In this document: positions 6,382-14,512 of the stretch, one piece after another
Layout of the letters: every line of letters starts with the position of its first letter
How positions within the stretch are numbered: the first letter of the stretch is position 1
Assembly (NCBI GenBank): GCA_900770865.1
Contig: CAAGLU010000056.1
Coordinates: 1-14,540, forward strand
From: an uncultured Atopobiaceae bacterium
Lineage (GTDB): Bacteria; Actinomycetota; Coriobacteriia; Coriobacteriales; Atopobiaceae
DNA length: 14,540 nt
Reading direction: 5' to 3'
The notes under the pieces: model-generated
Told to the model about the DNA's origin: nothing
Databases searched by the model: none
Seen by the model: the letters and a program-made list of their open reading frames with translations, nothing else
Translations under genes and position numbers: made by a program

Positions 6382-6410
6382 TGAGACAAAGGGACTGTCC
6401 CTTTGTCTCA
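6382..6410. repeat. Short perfect palindrome, family 2, copy 1
   Basis: TGAGACAAAGGGAC (6382-6395) and its exact complement (6397-6410) flank a single T. It lies in the divergent gap between the transporter and the peptidase gene, 24 bp ahead of the transporter start, so it would be a hairpin in that gene's 5' leader or an operator-like site. A second copy sits at 12604-12632. Confidence 0.92.
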
Positions 6411-6524
6411 CAGCGACATGTGATTCTACAGCGGAACGCCGCAGCCACCGCACGCGGGTCTGCATGCTGGGGAAAACGGGCACCATACCATGCGTGTTAA
6501 GCTTCTTCTCGAAATACGATATCG

Positions 6525-6546
6525 GCGGCCCCAGGCCGCAAGGAGG
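6525..6546 (+). promoter_or_regulatory. Hairpin abutting a strong ribosome binding site of the M16C gene
   Basis: GCGGCC (6525-6530) and GGCCGC (6534-6539) form a perfect stem with a CCA loop, one base ahead of AGGAGG (6541-6546). ATG follows 4 nt after the binding site and fixes the peptidase start at 6551. The hairpin may stabilise the leader or affect ribosome access; this is inference. Confidence 0.5.
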
Positions 6547-6550
6547 AACC

Positions 6551-9520
6551 ATGGCATCCGAAGGCATCACCACAGCACCCCAGCGCGACTTCCTCGCCCC
6601 CGACCCATCCCTTGCCCCCGGCAGCGTACACGCCGGCTTCGAGGTGGTCTCCGCGACACCCGTCCCCGAGGTCTCGGGCACCATCTACGTGCTGCGCCAC
6701 CAGGCGTCGGGCGCCCGCGCCATGTGGATCGCGTGCGCCGACACCAACAAGTCCTTCTCGATTGCCTTCAAGACGCCGCCTGCGGACGACACGGGCGTCT
6801 TCCACATCATCGAGCACTCCGTACTCTGCGGCTCCGACGCCTACCCCGTGAAGGAGCCCTTCGTCAACCTGCTCAAGACGTCCATGCAGACCTTCCTGAA
6901 CGCCCTCACGTTCCCGGACAAGACCATGTACCCCGTGGCTTCCACCAACACGTCCGACCTCGAGAACCTCATGGGCGTCTACCTTGACGCCGTCCTCCAC
7001 CCCGCCATCTACCACCGCCGCCGCATCTTCGAGCAGGAGGGCTGGCATCTCGAGGCGGCAGACGACGGCTCGCTCTCGTACAACGGCGTGGTCTTCAACG
7101 AGATGAAGGGCGCCCTCTCAGACCCGGACGAGGTCCTGAGCCTGGCGCTCTCCCGTGCGCTCTTCCCCCAGAGCCCCTACCGCTTTGAGTCCGGCGGCGC
7201 GCCGCGCGCCATCCCCACCCTCACATACGAGGGCTTCCTTGACGCGCACGCCCGCCACTACGCCCTGCCCAACAGCTACACCATCCTCTACGGAGACATG
7301 GACATAGACCGCGAGCTTGCCTTTATCGACAAGCGCTTCCGCGGCGCAGAGAACCGCGGCGCAGGTGCGCCCAACCCCCTGCCGCTCCAGCCGGCAGTCA
7401 CCGCCGCCCCGGTGAAGGTCGAGATGGCAACCACCCCCGACAACGCCTCCGTGGGCCTGGCGTACGTTGTTGCCACGTCCAACCAGCGCGAGCGCGTGCT
7501 TGCCGTGGACGTGCTGCTCGACGCGCTCTGCGGATCCAACGAGGCCCCACTCAAGCGTCGCGTCCTCGACGCCGGCCTTGCCAACGATTTCCAGGCCGCA
7601 CTTATCGACGGCGTCGCCCAGCCCGAGGTGGTCTTCCAGCTCAAGGGCGCCCATGCGGACGTGGCGGATCGCTTCCGCAAGCTCGTCGAGGACTCCTGCC
7701 GCGAGTTTGCCGAGAACGGCATTCCTCGCGACAAGCTCGAGGCCTCGCTTGCCCAGGCGGAGTTCAACCTGCGCGAGCGCGACTTTGGCTCCTGGGCCAC
7801 AGACGGCGTGGCCCTCTCGATGCAGGCGCTCTCGAGCTGGCTCTACGACGACAACCACCCCTTTGACTACCTGCAGTACGAGGACGCACTGGCAGACCTC
7901 AAGAAAGGCCTGGACAACGGCCTGTTCGAGGGCCTGCTCAAAGAGATCGTGTGCGAGAACCCCCACTCCGCGCTGGCGGAGCTCGTTCCCACCGAGGGTG
8001 GCGACGCGGCCGAGGAGGCAGACGAGCTTGCCCGCCTGCGCGCGCAGATGAGCGACAAGGACGTCGAGGACGTACGCCGCGAGGTCGAGGCGCTCCGCGC
8101 CGAGCAGGAGGCACCGGACTCCCCGGAGGCCCTGGCCACGCTGCCCACGCTCACCGTCGCAGACATCGAGCCGGCCCGACCGGACCCGGAGGTCGCAGAC
8201 GTAAAGGCGCCACTCCCCTGCCTCGCCCACGAGCTTGACACCCGACACATTGACTATGTCTATCACTACTTTGACCTGCGGCGCGTTGGCTTTGCCGAGC
8301 TGCCCTACGTGGGCGTGCTCACAGACCTTCTCGGCAAGCTCGACACCAAGCTGCACACCGCCTCGGACCTCGACACGTTGGTCGAGGCAAACCTTGGCAA
8401 CCTCGGCTTTGGCTACGAGACCTACGGTCGCGACGACGACCTCTCGTTTGCCCGCCCCATGCTTGTGGTGAGCGCGAGCGCCCTTTCCGAGAAGGTCGAC
8501 GCCCTGGCCAGCATCCCGCAGGAGGTCTGGGGCAAGACCCTTTACCTCGACGGCAACCGCATGCGCGACATCCTCACGCAGCGCAAGGTGGCGCTCGAGC
8601 AGTACTTCGTGAACTCTGGCCACACGGCGGCGGCAGCCCGTGCAACAAGCTACTTCTCGTCCGCCTCGGTGGCGTCGAGCCAGATGGGCGGCATCGACTA
8701 CTATCTCTTCCTCAAGCGCCTGCTTGCCAACTGGGACCGCAGGCTCCCGGCGCTCCAGGAGATCCTCCCCAACCTGGCAGACCGCATCTTCACCGCAGAC
8801 GAGGTCACGGTAAGCTTCACCGGCCCCGCGGAGGACCGCAAACGCTTCTGGGAACTTGGCGGCACGCTGGGCCTCGAGGAGCAGGGCGAGAACGTCTGCG
8901 AGCACAGGCTCCAGATTCCTGCCCCCAAGGTCGCGCGCGAGGGCTTTGTGATTCCCTCCAATGTCTCCTTCGTGGCACGCGCCGCTGCGCCAACCACGGC
9001 AGACGCAGGCACCCTGGGCACCTGGCAGGTGGCAACCCGTGCGCTCTCCTTCGACTACCTCTGGAACGAGGTCCGCGTGAAGGGCGGCGCCTACGGCGTG
9101 GGCTTCAGCCACACCACTGAGGGCATCCGTAGGTTCTGGTCGTTCCGCGACCCCAACATTGCCTCCACGCTCCAGCGCTACGACGGCGCCGCCGCATGGC
9201 TAGACGGTTGGACCCCCACAGACGACGAGCTCTCCGGCTACATAGTCTCCTCCGTGGCGGCGCAGGACGCTCCCGAGAAGCCCCGCGCGCTTGCCCGCAG
9301 GCAGGACATGCAGCGCTTCAACGGCAGGCCCGCCAACTGGCGAAACATCATCCGCCAGCAGGAGCTCGACACCACCGCCGAGGCCGTGCGCGCGCTCGCG
9401 CCGGCGCTCGAGCCCACCGCCGCTCCCGCGGGCGTCTGCGTCTTTGGTCCGCGTGAGGCCATCGAGACATCCGGGCTCGACCTTGCCGTGCACGAGCTCG
9501 TCGGCAGCGAGGAGGCGTAG
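6551..9520 (+). CDS. M16C-family zinc metallopeptidase (PreP/Cym1/falcilysin-like)
   Basis: A 989-aa protein, full length for the presequence-protease family. The inverted zinc motif HxxEH is H85-I-I-E88-H89 and the third metal ligand is E184 in VVFNEMKG; the segment KEPFVNLL...TFLNALTFPDKTMYPVAS between them is diagnostic of M16C. The C-terminal half supplies R842 and Y848 in RVKGGAYG, the substrate-carboxylate residues of the family, so both halves of the peptidase chamber look intact, with an M16C-associated region between. No signal peptide is seen, so it should work in the cytoplasm, degrading oligopeptides of tens of residues, with zinc. The start is fixed by AGGAGG at 6541-6546; the longer open frame upstream is antisense to the transporter. 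It is followed after 1 bp by the dehydratase gene, so it heads an operon. Confidence 0.95.
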   Translation: MASEGITTAPQRDFLAPDPSLAPGSVHAGFEVVSATPVPEVSGTIYVLRHQASGARAMWIACADTNKSFSIAFKTPPADDTGVFHIIEHSVLCGSDAYPVKEPFVNLLKTSMQTFLNALTFPDKTMYPVASTNTSDLENLMGVYLDAVLHPAIYHRRRIFEQEGWHLEAADDGSLSYNGVVFNEMKGALSDPDEVLSLALSRALFPQSPYRFESGGAPRAIPTLTYEGFLDAHARHYALPNSYTILYGDMDIDRELAFIDKRFRGAENRGAGAPNPLPLQPAVTAAPVKVEMATTPDNASVGLAYVVATSNQRERVLAVDVLLDALCGSNEAPLKRRVLDAGLANDFQAALIDGVAQPEVVFQLKGAHADVADRFRKLVEDSCREFAENGIPRDKLEASLAQAEFNLRERDFGSWATDGVALSMQALSSWLYDDNHPFDYLQYEDALADLKKGLDNGLFEGLLKEIVCENPHSALAELVPTEGGDAAEEADELARLRAQMSDKDVEDVRREVEALRAEQEAPDSPEALATLPTLTVADIEPARPDPEVADVKAPLPCLAHELDTRHIDYVYHYFDLRRVGFAELPYVGVLTDLLGKLDTKLHTASDLDTLVEANLGNLGFGYETYGRDDDLSFARPMLVVSASALSEKVDALASIPQEVWGKTLYLDGNRMRDILTQRKVALEQYFVNSGHTAAAARATSYFSSASVASSQMGGIDYYLFLKRLLANWDRRLPALQEILPNLADRIFTADEVTVSFTGPAEDRKRFWELGGTLGLEEQGENVCEHRLQIPAPKVAREGFVIPSNVSFVARAAAPTTADAGTLGTWQVATRALSFDYLWNEVRVKGGAYGVGFSHTTEGIRRFWSFRDPNIASTLQRYDGAAAWLDGWTPTDDELSGYIVSSVAAQDAPEKPRALARRQDMQRFNGRPANWRNIIRQQELDTTAEAVRALAPALEPTAAPAGVCVFGPREAIETSGLDLAVHELVGSEEA

Positions 9521-9521
9521 C

Positions 9522-10841
9522 GTGGCGGACGCTTCGGCAGGCGAGCGCCTCATAGGCTGGTACGGAGGCGTGGCCGAGAAGAACCTCTCGACGCGCCCGG
9601 ACTTTGTGCGCAACTGGCTCATGCTGGGCTTCCAGGCCATGCGCGGCAAGGTCCACCTGGCCCCCTACGGCGACCTTCTGCCCTCGGGCAACCACGGCTA
9701 CCAGCTCTTCATGGACTCCGTGGTGGGCGCGCTGGCAGACTTCGACAACGCCGTGGTCACAAGCATCTTCACTCCCAACGAGATCTTCCACGCGCTGGGG
9801 GCGCGTCCCGTGACTGCAGAGGCCGTGGCGTCATTCGCAAGCGGCGCCCAGGCAGAGGGCGGTTTCATCGCCGCAGCGGAGGGGCGCGGCGTCCCCGAGA
9901 CGTACTGCTCCTACCACCGCATCCTCATGGGCATGGCGACCTCGGGAGTGCTGGGCAAGCCCCGCATGCTCGCGAGCTGCTCGGTTGCCTGCGACGCCAA
10001 CAACCTCACCTTCAAGACCCTGGGCCGCTTCTGGGGTATCCCGCACGTGTACGTGGACGTCCCCTACGACGTCTCGCGCGATTCGGTCCTCTACGTGGCG
10101 GACGAGCTTCGCGAGATGGGCCACGCCACAGAGGAGGCGTTCTCGCGCAAGCTCGACGAGGGGCGCTTGCGCGAGGCCTGCGCGTGCTCCGAGCGAACCA
10201 TGCGCGAGCTTGCGGCAACGCTTCCCACGCGCCGCAGGCGCTACCTGGCAAACACCATGACCATCGACATGATGGAGATGCTCGACCTCCACCTCTCGCT
10301 GGGGCTCCCCGAGTGCGAGGACCTGGCGCGAGAGATGCAGCGCGACTTTCTCGCCGCCTCGCCGTACGAGGGCGTGAACCTGGTGTGGGCGCACGTCTCG
10401 CCCTACTTCCTGGAGTCGCTCGGCGAGCTCGTGAACACCAGCAAGACCGCGCAAATCGTGGCCTCAGACATGATGTTCGAGCACGTGACCGCAGGCGAGG
10501 CGTGGTTCGACGCCTCGAGCCCCTACGAGTTCATGGCCGAGCGCCTGGTGCGCAGCTGCTTCAACGGGCCGGCGACGCGCCGGGCAGACTGCATCGAGCT
10601 TCTCGCACGCGAGACAAACGCAGACGCCGTGGTGCTCTTCTGCCACTGGGGCTGCAAGCAGACGGCGGGCGCGGCGCAGCTCATCCGCCGGCAGCTCGAG
10701 GGGGCAGGCTGGCCCGTGCTGGTGCTCGACGGCGACGCCTGCGATCGCGCCAACTGCATGGAGGGTCAGATGTCCACGAGGTTCTCGGCCTTCCTCGAAA
10801 TGGTCGAGAAGCGCAAGGAAGCTGAGAGACATGCCAGCTGA
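9522..10841 (+). CDS. 2-hydroxyacyl-CoA dehydratase subunit D family protein (HgdB-like)
   Basis: 439 aa from GTG 9522; the binding site GGAGG (9511-9515) lies inside the end of the peptidase gene, so translation is probably coupled. The family pattern is present: GVPETYCSYHR (C129), CSVACDANN (C153, C157), VYVDVPYD (176-183), and FCHWGCKQ (C374, C378) followed by LDGDACDR. In characterised relatives (2-hydroxyglutaryl- and 2-hydroxyisocaproyl-CoA dehydratase, benzoyl-CoA reductase, the double-cubane proteins) such cysteines hold an oxygen-sensitive Fe-S cluster that takes a high-energy electron from the ATP-driven activase. The protein is cytoplasmic and probably pairs with the dehydratase half of the next gene's product. 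The substrate is unknown: it could be a 2-hydroxyacyl-CoA from amino-acid fermentation or a double-cubane-type reductase. It is rich in Cys (12), more than the cluster needs. Confidence 0.9.
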   Translation: MADASAGERLIGWYGGVAEKNLSTRPDFVRNWLMLGFQAMRGKVHLAPYGDLLPSGNHGYQLFMDSVVGALADFDNAVVTSIFTPNEIFHALGARPVTAEAVASFASGAQAEGGFIAAAEGRGVPETYCSYHRILMGMATSGVLGKPRMLASCSVACDANNLTFKTLGRFWGIPHVYVDVPYDVSRDSVLYVADELREMGHATEEAFSRKLDEGRLREACACSERTMRELAATLPTRRRRYLANTMTIDMMEMLDLHLSLGLPECEDLAREMQRDFLAASPYEGVNLVWAHVSPYFLESLGELVNTSKTAQIVASDMMFEHVTAGEAWFDASSPYEFMAERLVRSCFNGPATRRADCIELLARETNADAVVLFCHWGCKQTAGAAQLIRRQLEGAGWPVLVLDGDACDRANCMEGQMSTRFSAFLEMVEKRKEAERHAS

Positions 10842-12606
10842 ACAGCAGAAACATAGCGAACTCTTCTACGCGTGCAAGTACACGCCCATCGAGCTCCTCG
10901 CGGGGTTTGGCGCCACACCACGCATCGCCGAGGCGGACGTCGCCTCCTTTGCGTACGCCGACGCGCTGGCGCATCCCAACCTCTGCGGCTACGGCAAGGG
11001 CCTCATCGAGCGCATGATGGCGGCCGACGTGCACGAGGCAGTGCTTGTGACCTGCTGCGACGTGGTGCGCCGCGTCTACGACGTGCTGCAGGCCTCTGGC
11101 CGCATGGACTTCCTGTACCTGCTCGACCTGCCGCACCGGCGCGGGCCCGCGGAGGTTGCGCTCTTCCGTCACCGTCTGCGGGCGCTCGCAGACGCCTACG
11201 CCGCGTACAGTGGAGCGCAGTTCGACGTGGGCGCGGCATGTGCCGCTTGCGGGACGGGCGTGGCGCGCGCGGACGACCGTGTGACGCTCATGGGGGCGCA
11301 CGCCTCCGCATCGCTTGTCGCCGAGGTGGAGAAGGGCGTGGGCATGCCGGTGGAGAACGCCACCTGCACGAGCCGGCACCTCAAGGTCTCTCCCCCGCCC
11401 CAGCTCGCACGGATGGCAACGGGGCCTGCATGCGGCGCGTGCTGCGATGGCGGTGCAACCCCCACGGCCAACCCCCTCGACGCCTTTCTCGACTGGTATG
11501 CGCCGGCACTTCTCGGTCAGATCCCCTGCATGCGCATGGATGACATCGCCGAGCGGGGCGAGCTTGTGGGCAAGCGCGGCCAGCAGGGCGTGGTCTACCA
11601 CACCATGAAGTTCTGCGACTACTATGGCTTCGAATACGGGGCCCTTGCGGAGAAGGACGAGGTTCCCATGGTCAAGATCGAGACGGACGGCACGTCGCAG
11701 AGCGAGGGCCAGCTGCGCACAAGGCTCGAGGCCTTTGGCGAGACCCTGCGGGCCCGCGGTGGTGCCGCGTACCAGGTACAGCCCGCGCCGGCGGTGTCAG
11801 TCGACGCACCCGCAGACACCAAGGCGGCGGCCTACGTCATGGGCGTGGACTCCGGCTCCACCTCGACCGACGTCGTGATCATGGACGCAGACAGGCACAT
11901 TGTGGCCACGGCCATTGTGCCAACTGGCGCCCGCGCGGCAGACGCTGCGGCCCGCGCGATGGACGAGGCACTCTCCCAGGCAGGCCTTGCCGCGGGCGAC
12001 GTGGCCCTGCGCGTCTCGACGGGCTATGGCCGTGACAACATCGAGGGCATGGACTCCTCGGTTACCGAAATCACCTGCCACGCGCGTGGCGCCCACTACC
12101 TCGCGCCGGATGCGCGTTCGGTCATCGACATTGGCGGACAGGACTCAAAGGTCATCCACTTGAACGCCAACGGCAGCGTGGCGGGCTTCGTGATGAACGA
12201 CAAATGCGCCGCAGGTACCGGACGCTTCATGGAGGCCATGGCGCGCGTGCTTGAGATGGACCTCGACGAGTTCTGCCGCCGGGGCCTCGAGTGGCGCCAT
12301 GAGGTGCGCATCACGAGCATGTGCACCGTGTTTGCCGAGAGCGAGGTCGTCTCGCTTGTGGCCGCAAACACCCCCACCCCCGACGTGATCCACGGGCTCG
12401 ACGTGTCGGTGGCGAGAAAGACCGCCACGCTCGCAAGCCGCGTGGGCGCCGAGCCGCCCTACCTCATGACCGGCGGCGTCGCGCAGAACGAGGGTGTGGT
12501 GCGCGCGCTCTCCGAGGTGCTCAAGGCGCCAGTCGCCACGCACGAGGACTCGCAGCTCTGCGGGGCCATTGGCGCAGCCCTTATCGGCCTGCAGTCGCTG
12601 GGATGA
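10831..12606 (+). CDS. 2-hydroxyacyl-CoA dehydratase subunit fused to BadF/HgdC-type ATPase activase
   Basis: A 591-aa fusion. Residues 1 to about 310 are a dehydratase-type domain: FYACKYTPIELLAGFGA (12-28, C15), NLCGYGKG (C52), VLVTCCDVVRRVYD (C75, C76), and YHTMKFCDYYG (C262) then VKIETDG. After a Pro/Ala linker (about 312-332), residues 333-591 are an activase of the ASKHA ATPase fold: phosphate-1 loop GVDSGSTSTD (338-347), phosphate-2 DIGGQDSKV, C459 in NDKCAAGTG and C498 in MCTVFAESE (two subunits of such activases share one [4Fe-4S] cluster, 39-residue spacing as in HgdC), and adenosine motif TGGVAQNEG. ATP hydrolysis drives electron transfer to the dehydratase. The ATG overlaps the upstream gene by 11 bp. 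In HgdABC-type systems the activase is separate, so fusion would fix stoichiometry. The stop codon is part of a palindrome. Confidence 0.92.
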   Translation: MPAEQQKHSELFYACKYTPIELLAGFGATPRIAEADVASFAYADALAHPNLCGYGKGLIERMMAADVHEAVLVTCCDVVRRVYDVLQASGRMDFLYLLDLPHRRGPAEVALFRHRLRALADAYAAYSGAQFDVGAACAACGTGVARADDRVTLMGAHASASLVAEVEKGVGMPVENATCTSRHLKVSPPPQLARMATGPACGACCDGGATPTANPLDAFLDWYAPALLGQIPCMRMDDIAERGELVGKRGQQGVVYHTMKFCDYYGFEYGALAEKDEVPMVKIETDGTSQSEGQLRTRLEAFGETLRARGGAAYQVQPAPAVSVDAPADTKAAAYVMGVDSGSTSTDVVIMDADRHIVATAIVPTGARAADAAARAMDEALSQAGLAAGDVALRVSTGYGRDNIEGMDSSVTEITCHARGAHYLAPDARSVIDIGGQDSKVIHLNANGSVAGFVMNDKCAAGTGRFMEAMARVLEMDLDEFCRRGLEWRHEVRITSMCTVFAESEVVSLVAANTPTPDVIHGLDVSVARKTATLASRVGAEPPYLMTGGVAQNEGVVRALSEVLKAPVATHEDSQLCGAIGAALIGLQSLG

Positions 12607-12632
12607 GACAAAGGGAGTTTCCCTTTGTCTCA
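12604..12632. repeat. Short palindrome, family 2, copy 2, over the stop codon; likely bidirectional terminator
   Basis: TGAGACAAAGGGA (12604-12616) and its complement (12620-12632) flank GTT. The first three bases are the TGA stop of the dehydratase-activase gene. It lies between convergent genes (next stop at 12661 on the minus strand), where a hairpin could end transcripts from both sides, though no T-run follows. It shares the same 13-bp arms as 6382-6410, with a different centre. Confidence 0.9.
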
Positions 12633-12660
12633 CTTCCTCTCATCCTCCGGCGCCAACCCT

Positions 12661-13245
12661 CTAAATGAGAAGGTCCTCCAGCGCGAGCTTGGGAACGTGA
12701 TGGGTGCCCTCGTCGTCGCGCCAGTACGCAAGCCCGTGCTCGGTCTCGCTTGTCTCCAGCACCACGCGCTCGCCACGCTCGCCCAAGGCCAGCACCAGCT
12801 CGGTGACGTAGTCCTCCGCCGAGACACCCATGACGTCGCTCACGTCGGCGTCAAAGCTCTTGATCATGCAGCAGCCCAGCCCGCGCGACGTCGCTGCCAG
12901 GGCGATTGTCTGCGCCGCAATGCCCGTGTCGATTAGGCGGACGGGGTTGGCCGCAAGGGCCTTGGGCGCGCACACGGCAATGTAGCCCGTGGGCCTCTCG
13001 CCCGCGGCCGGACCGTTCCAGTCGCGCAGCAGCGCAGCCCAGTGCAGACGCGAGAAGACCGCCGAGCGCTCCGCGGGCTCAACCGCAATGTGGAAGCGCA
13101 AGGTCTGCATGTTGTTCCCCGAGGGCGCAAATCGCGCGGCGTTCACCAGCGCAGCGAGGTCCCCGTAGCTCAGCGGCTCGTCCTCCGCGAACCGCCGATA
13201 CGAGCGAGAAGATCTCACCAGGTCCTGGAAGTTCTTCGAGTTCAT
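12661..13245 (-). CDS. Nitroreductase-family FMN oxidoreductase
   Basis: 194 aa, typical of small nitroreductases. FMN-contact patterns are visible: RSSRSYRRF (11-19, N-terminal phosphate-binding Arg/Ser), APSGNNMQ (40-47), and DTGIAAQTIALAATSRGLGCCMI (107-128), where the dimer-interface helix and glycine turn sit. It would be a cytoplasmic flavoenzyme using NAD(P)H or another donor; natural substrates cannot be inferred, as relatives reduce quinones, nitro compounds, flavins or dehalogenate. The start is ATG 13245 with AGGGGGTG (13251-13258 on the minus strand) 5 nt ahead; longer upstream frames are low-complexity and would overlap the aminotransferase. It follows the aminotransferase by 106 bp on the same strand, so they may share a transcript. 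A perfect 16-bp palindrome touches its binding site. Confidence 0.9.
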   Translation of the reverse strand: MNSKNFQDLVRSSRSYRRFAEDEPLSYGDLAALVNAARFAPSGNNMQTLRFHIAVEPAERSAVFSRLHWAALLRDWNGPAAGERPTGYIAVCAPKALAANPVRLIDTGIAAQTIALAATSRGLGCCMIKSFDADVSDVMGVSAEDYVTELVLALGERGERVVLETSETEHGLAYWRDDEGTHHVPKLALEDLLI

Positions 13246-13256
13246 CTCAACACCCC

Positions 13257-13303
13257 CTGCCGGGCATGCCCGGCTGACTGCCGCCGGAGCCACTCCCCGG
13301 CAG
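13257..13303 (-). promoter_or_regulatory. Palindrome and alternative hairpins next to the nitroreductase ribosome binding site
   Basis: GCCGGGCATGCCCGGC (13259-13274) is a perfect 16-bp palindrome immediately ahead of the ribosome binding site on the minus strand. CTGCCGGG (13257-13264) can instead pair with CCCGGCAG (13296-13303), so two mutually exclusive stems are possible in the leader. It could be an operator, a terminator of the aminotransferase transcript, or an attenuator-like switch. Confidence 0.45.
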
Positions 13304-13351
13304 CGACAACACGCTCGATGCCGCGCAGGCGCTTCCGCAGACGCAACCCCG

Positions 13352-14512
13352 CTAGATCCCAGACTCTCCAATCCTTCGGCATGCCTCGCGCAGGCGCTCC
13401 GGAGGCATGACCAGGGCAAAGCGCACGTAGCCCTCACCCGAGGGACCAAAGCTCGCGCCCGGCGTCACAATGACGCCGGCCTTCTCCATGAGCTCGAGCG
13501 CAAACGCCTGGGAGTCCATGCGGCCATGCGGGATGCGCGCCCACACGAACATCGACCCATGCGCGTTGGGACGCTCCCAGCCAACAGCCTCCAGGCCGTC
13601 GCAGAGCGCATTCCTGCGCTCCTGGTAGAGCAGGCGCTGGCGCTCAACCGAGTCGCGCGGGCCCGTAAGCGCGGCAATGGCCGCGTCCTGCTCGGGCAGG
13701 AACATGCCAAAGTCCACCTGGCTGCGGAGCTTGCGCGTGGCAGCCACGATGTCCTCGCGCCCCACCAAAAACGAGAGGCGGGCGCCGGTCACGTTGAAGG
13801 ACTTGGAGAGCGAGAGGAACTCCACGCCCACGTCGAGCGCGCCGGGGTAGTTGAGGAAGCTCCCGCCAGCCGGCCCGTCGAAGATGATGTCGGAGTAGGC
13901 GTTGTCGTGGATGACCACGATGTCGTGCGCCTTGGCAAAGGCGATGATCTGCTCGTACACCTCGGGCGTCCCCACGGAGCCAACGGGGTTCGCGGGAAGC
14001 GAGACCACCATGTAGCGGGCGGCATCCGCGACGTCTGCGGGAATGCCCTCCACCCACGGGAGGAAGTCATGCTCGGCAGTGAGCGGGTAGTACCAGGGCT
14101 TGGCCCCGGCCAGCAGGGTACCCGTGGCAAAGACCGGGTAGCACGGGTCTGGGATAAGAGCCACGTCACCGGGGTCGGCCAGGGCCGCGCACACGTGGCC
14201 CATGCCCTCCTGGGTTCCGCGGCAGCTCATGACCATCGAAGGCGTGATGCCCTCAACGCCAAAGCGCGTACGGTAGTAGTCGCAGACGGCCTGGAGCAGC
14301 TCGTCCTTGTCGTGCAGGGCATACTTCCAGTTGGCGGGGTCTTCCGCGCTCTTTCGCAGCGCCTCGACCACGTGATGCGGCGGCTCGAAGTCCGGCGTAC
14401 CAACCGAGAGGTCAAACACCTCGCGACCCTGTGCCTCGAGCTCGCGACGCTTGGCGTTGAGCGCGGCGAAGACCTCGTCGCCAAACAGGTCGAGCCTCTT
14501 TGAGAACTGCAT
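13352..14512 (-). CDS. Class I/II PLP-dependent aminotransferase (aspartate / LL-diaminopimelate aminotransferase-like)
   Basis: 386 aa, full length for fold-type I aminotransferases. The visible residues fit: FDLSVGTPDFEPP (33-45), SCRGTQEGMGHV (96-107, phosphate-contact region), NPVGS with N175, HDNAYSDIIFDG with D203 and Y206 (PLP ring contacts), Schiff-base K237 in LSLSKSFNVTG, and R364 in GYVRFAL for the substrate carboxylate. It transfers an amino group between an amino acid and a 2-oxo acid in the cytoplasm. The GTQEG pattern recalls the DapL/aspartate-aminotransferase group, so lysine/peptidoglycan synthesis or general amino-acid exchange are both possible. The start ATG 14512 is preferred because GGAGG (14520-14524, minus strand) is 7 nt ahead; GTG 14518 would be too close. 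The nitroreductase gene follows 106 bp downstream. Confidence 0.93.
   Translation of the reverse strand: MQFSKRLDLFGDEVFAALNAKRRELEAQGREVFDLSVGTPDFEPPHHVVEALRKSAEDPANWKYALHDKDELLQAVCDYYRTRFGVEGITPSMVMSCRGTQEGMGHVCAALADPGDVALIPDPCYPVFATGTLLAGAKPWYYPLTAEHDFLPWVEGIPADVADAARYMVVSLPANPVGSVGTPEVYEQIIAFAKAHDIVVIHDNAYSDIIFDGPAGGSFLNYPGALDVGVEFLSLSKSFNVTGARLSFLVGREDIVAATRKLRSQVDFGMFLPEQDAAIAALTGPRDSVERQRLLYQERRNALCDGLEAVGWERPNAHGSMFVWARIPHGRMDSQAFALELMEKAGVIVTPGASFGPSGEGYVRFALVMPPERLREACRRIGESGI

Noticed and set aside
6077..6550. 158-residue N-terminal extension of the M16C peptidase
   Set aside because: It is antisense to the transporter gene and crosses a palindrome; the perfect AGGAGG ahead of ATG 6551 and family length favour the shorter protein.
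6358..6684. 109-residue N-terminal extension of the EamA transporter
   Set aside because: It overlaps the start of the peptidase gene and translates the palindrome; ATG 6357 gives a normal family length.
7118..9112. 664-codon minus-strand open frame inside the M16C gene
   Set aside because: A shadow frame caused by strong GC-rich codon bias; the plus-strand protein has intact catalytic motifs.
13246..13449. 68-residue extension of the nitroreductase
   Set aside because: It overlaps the aminotransferase gene, is low-complexity Ala/Arg/Cys, and precedes a well-spaced binding site and the canonical start MNSKNF.
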